From: JBGTKH01 sp041744735
GTDB lineage: Bacteria > Planctomycetota > Planctomycetia > Pirellulales > Pirellulaceae
Assembly (NCBI GenBank): GCA_041744735.1
Contig: JBGTKH010000374.1
Span: 1-5,205, forward strand
Direction: 5' to 3'
Length of the DNA: 5,205 bases
The position numbers and the translations under genes are program-made. Shown one piece after another: positions 5,192 to 5,205 of this stretch. Numbering within the stretch: the first letter of the stretch is position 1; each line of letters opens with the position of its first letter. The notes under the pieces were generated by a model. The model did not search any database. It had not been told where the DNA came from and saw only the letters and a program-made list of their open reading frames with translations.

Positions 5192-5205
5192 TCCCTCCAC
5201 AATCA

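Noticed and set aside
1..5205. CRISPR array, tRNA, rRNA or complete insertion sequence
   Set aside because: I saw no regularly spaced direct repeats, cloverleaf-like segments, rRNA signatures or paired terminal inverted repeats around a transposase.

Overview
The window most resembles a GC-moderate planctomycete-type genome (Pirellulales-like). This rests on the style of the two short Phd-like antitoxins, large poorly characterised proteins, mixed strong and weak Shine-Dalgarno sites, and a HEPN-like protein type that I associate with such genomes. It is a judgement from sequence style, not a database result.

Layout. Positions 1-54 hold only the first 18 codons of a leftward gene that runs off the edge. 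Positions 55-486 contain no gene I can support. Positions 487-2517 hold a leftward three-gene cluster, in transcription order: a 120-residue single-pass membrane protein with a Tyr/Gly-rich repeat tail, a 211-residue protein that looks like a PH-like domain split by a two-helix membrane hairpin, and a 324-residue soluble protein with a HEPN-like R-x5-H motif. Divergent from them, across a 70-bp gap with two interleaved promoter-like sequences, lies a rightward 580-residue protein (2588-4330). It joins an N-terminal DHH-phosphoesterase-like region to a C-terminal TIR domain that keeps the predicted catalytic glutamate.

The right end (4460-5181) is a leftward toxin-antitoxin locus with a decayed centre: a Phd-like antitoxin gene, a toxin fragment of only 44 codons, and a second Phd-like antitoxin gene whose ATG overlaps the toxin stop.

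How the parts may work together. TIR domains and HEPN-type domains are both recurrent effectors of bacterial conflict systems (NAD+ cleavage and RNA cleavage, respectively). Their divergent arrangement around shared control DNA, next to two membrane proteins and a possible nucleotide-phosphodiesterase-like sensor or regulator, makes 487-4330 a reasonable candidate for an undescribed defence or stress-response module. That is inference. The most solid calls are the TIR domain, the two antitoxins, the toxin remnant and the coding status of the four central genes.
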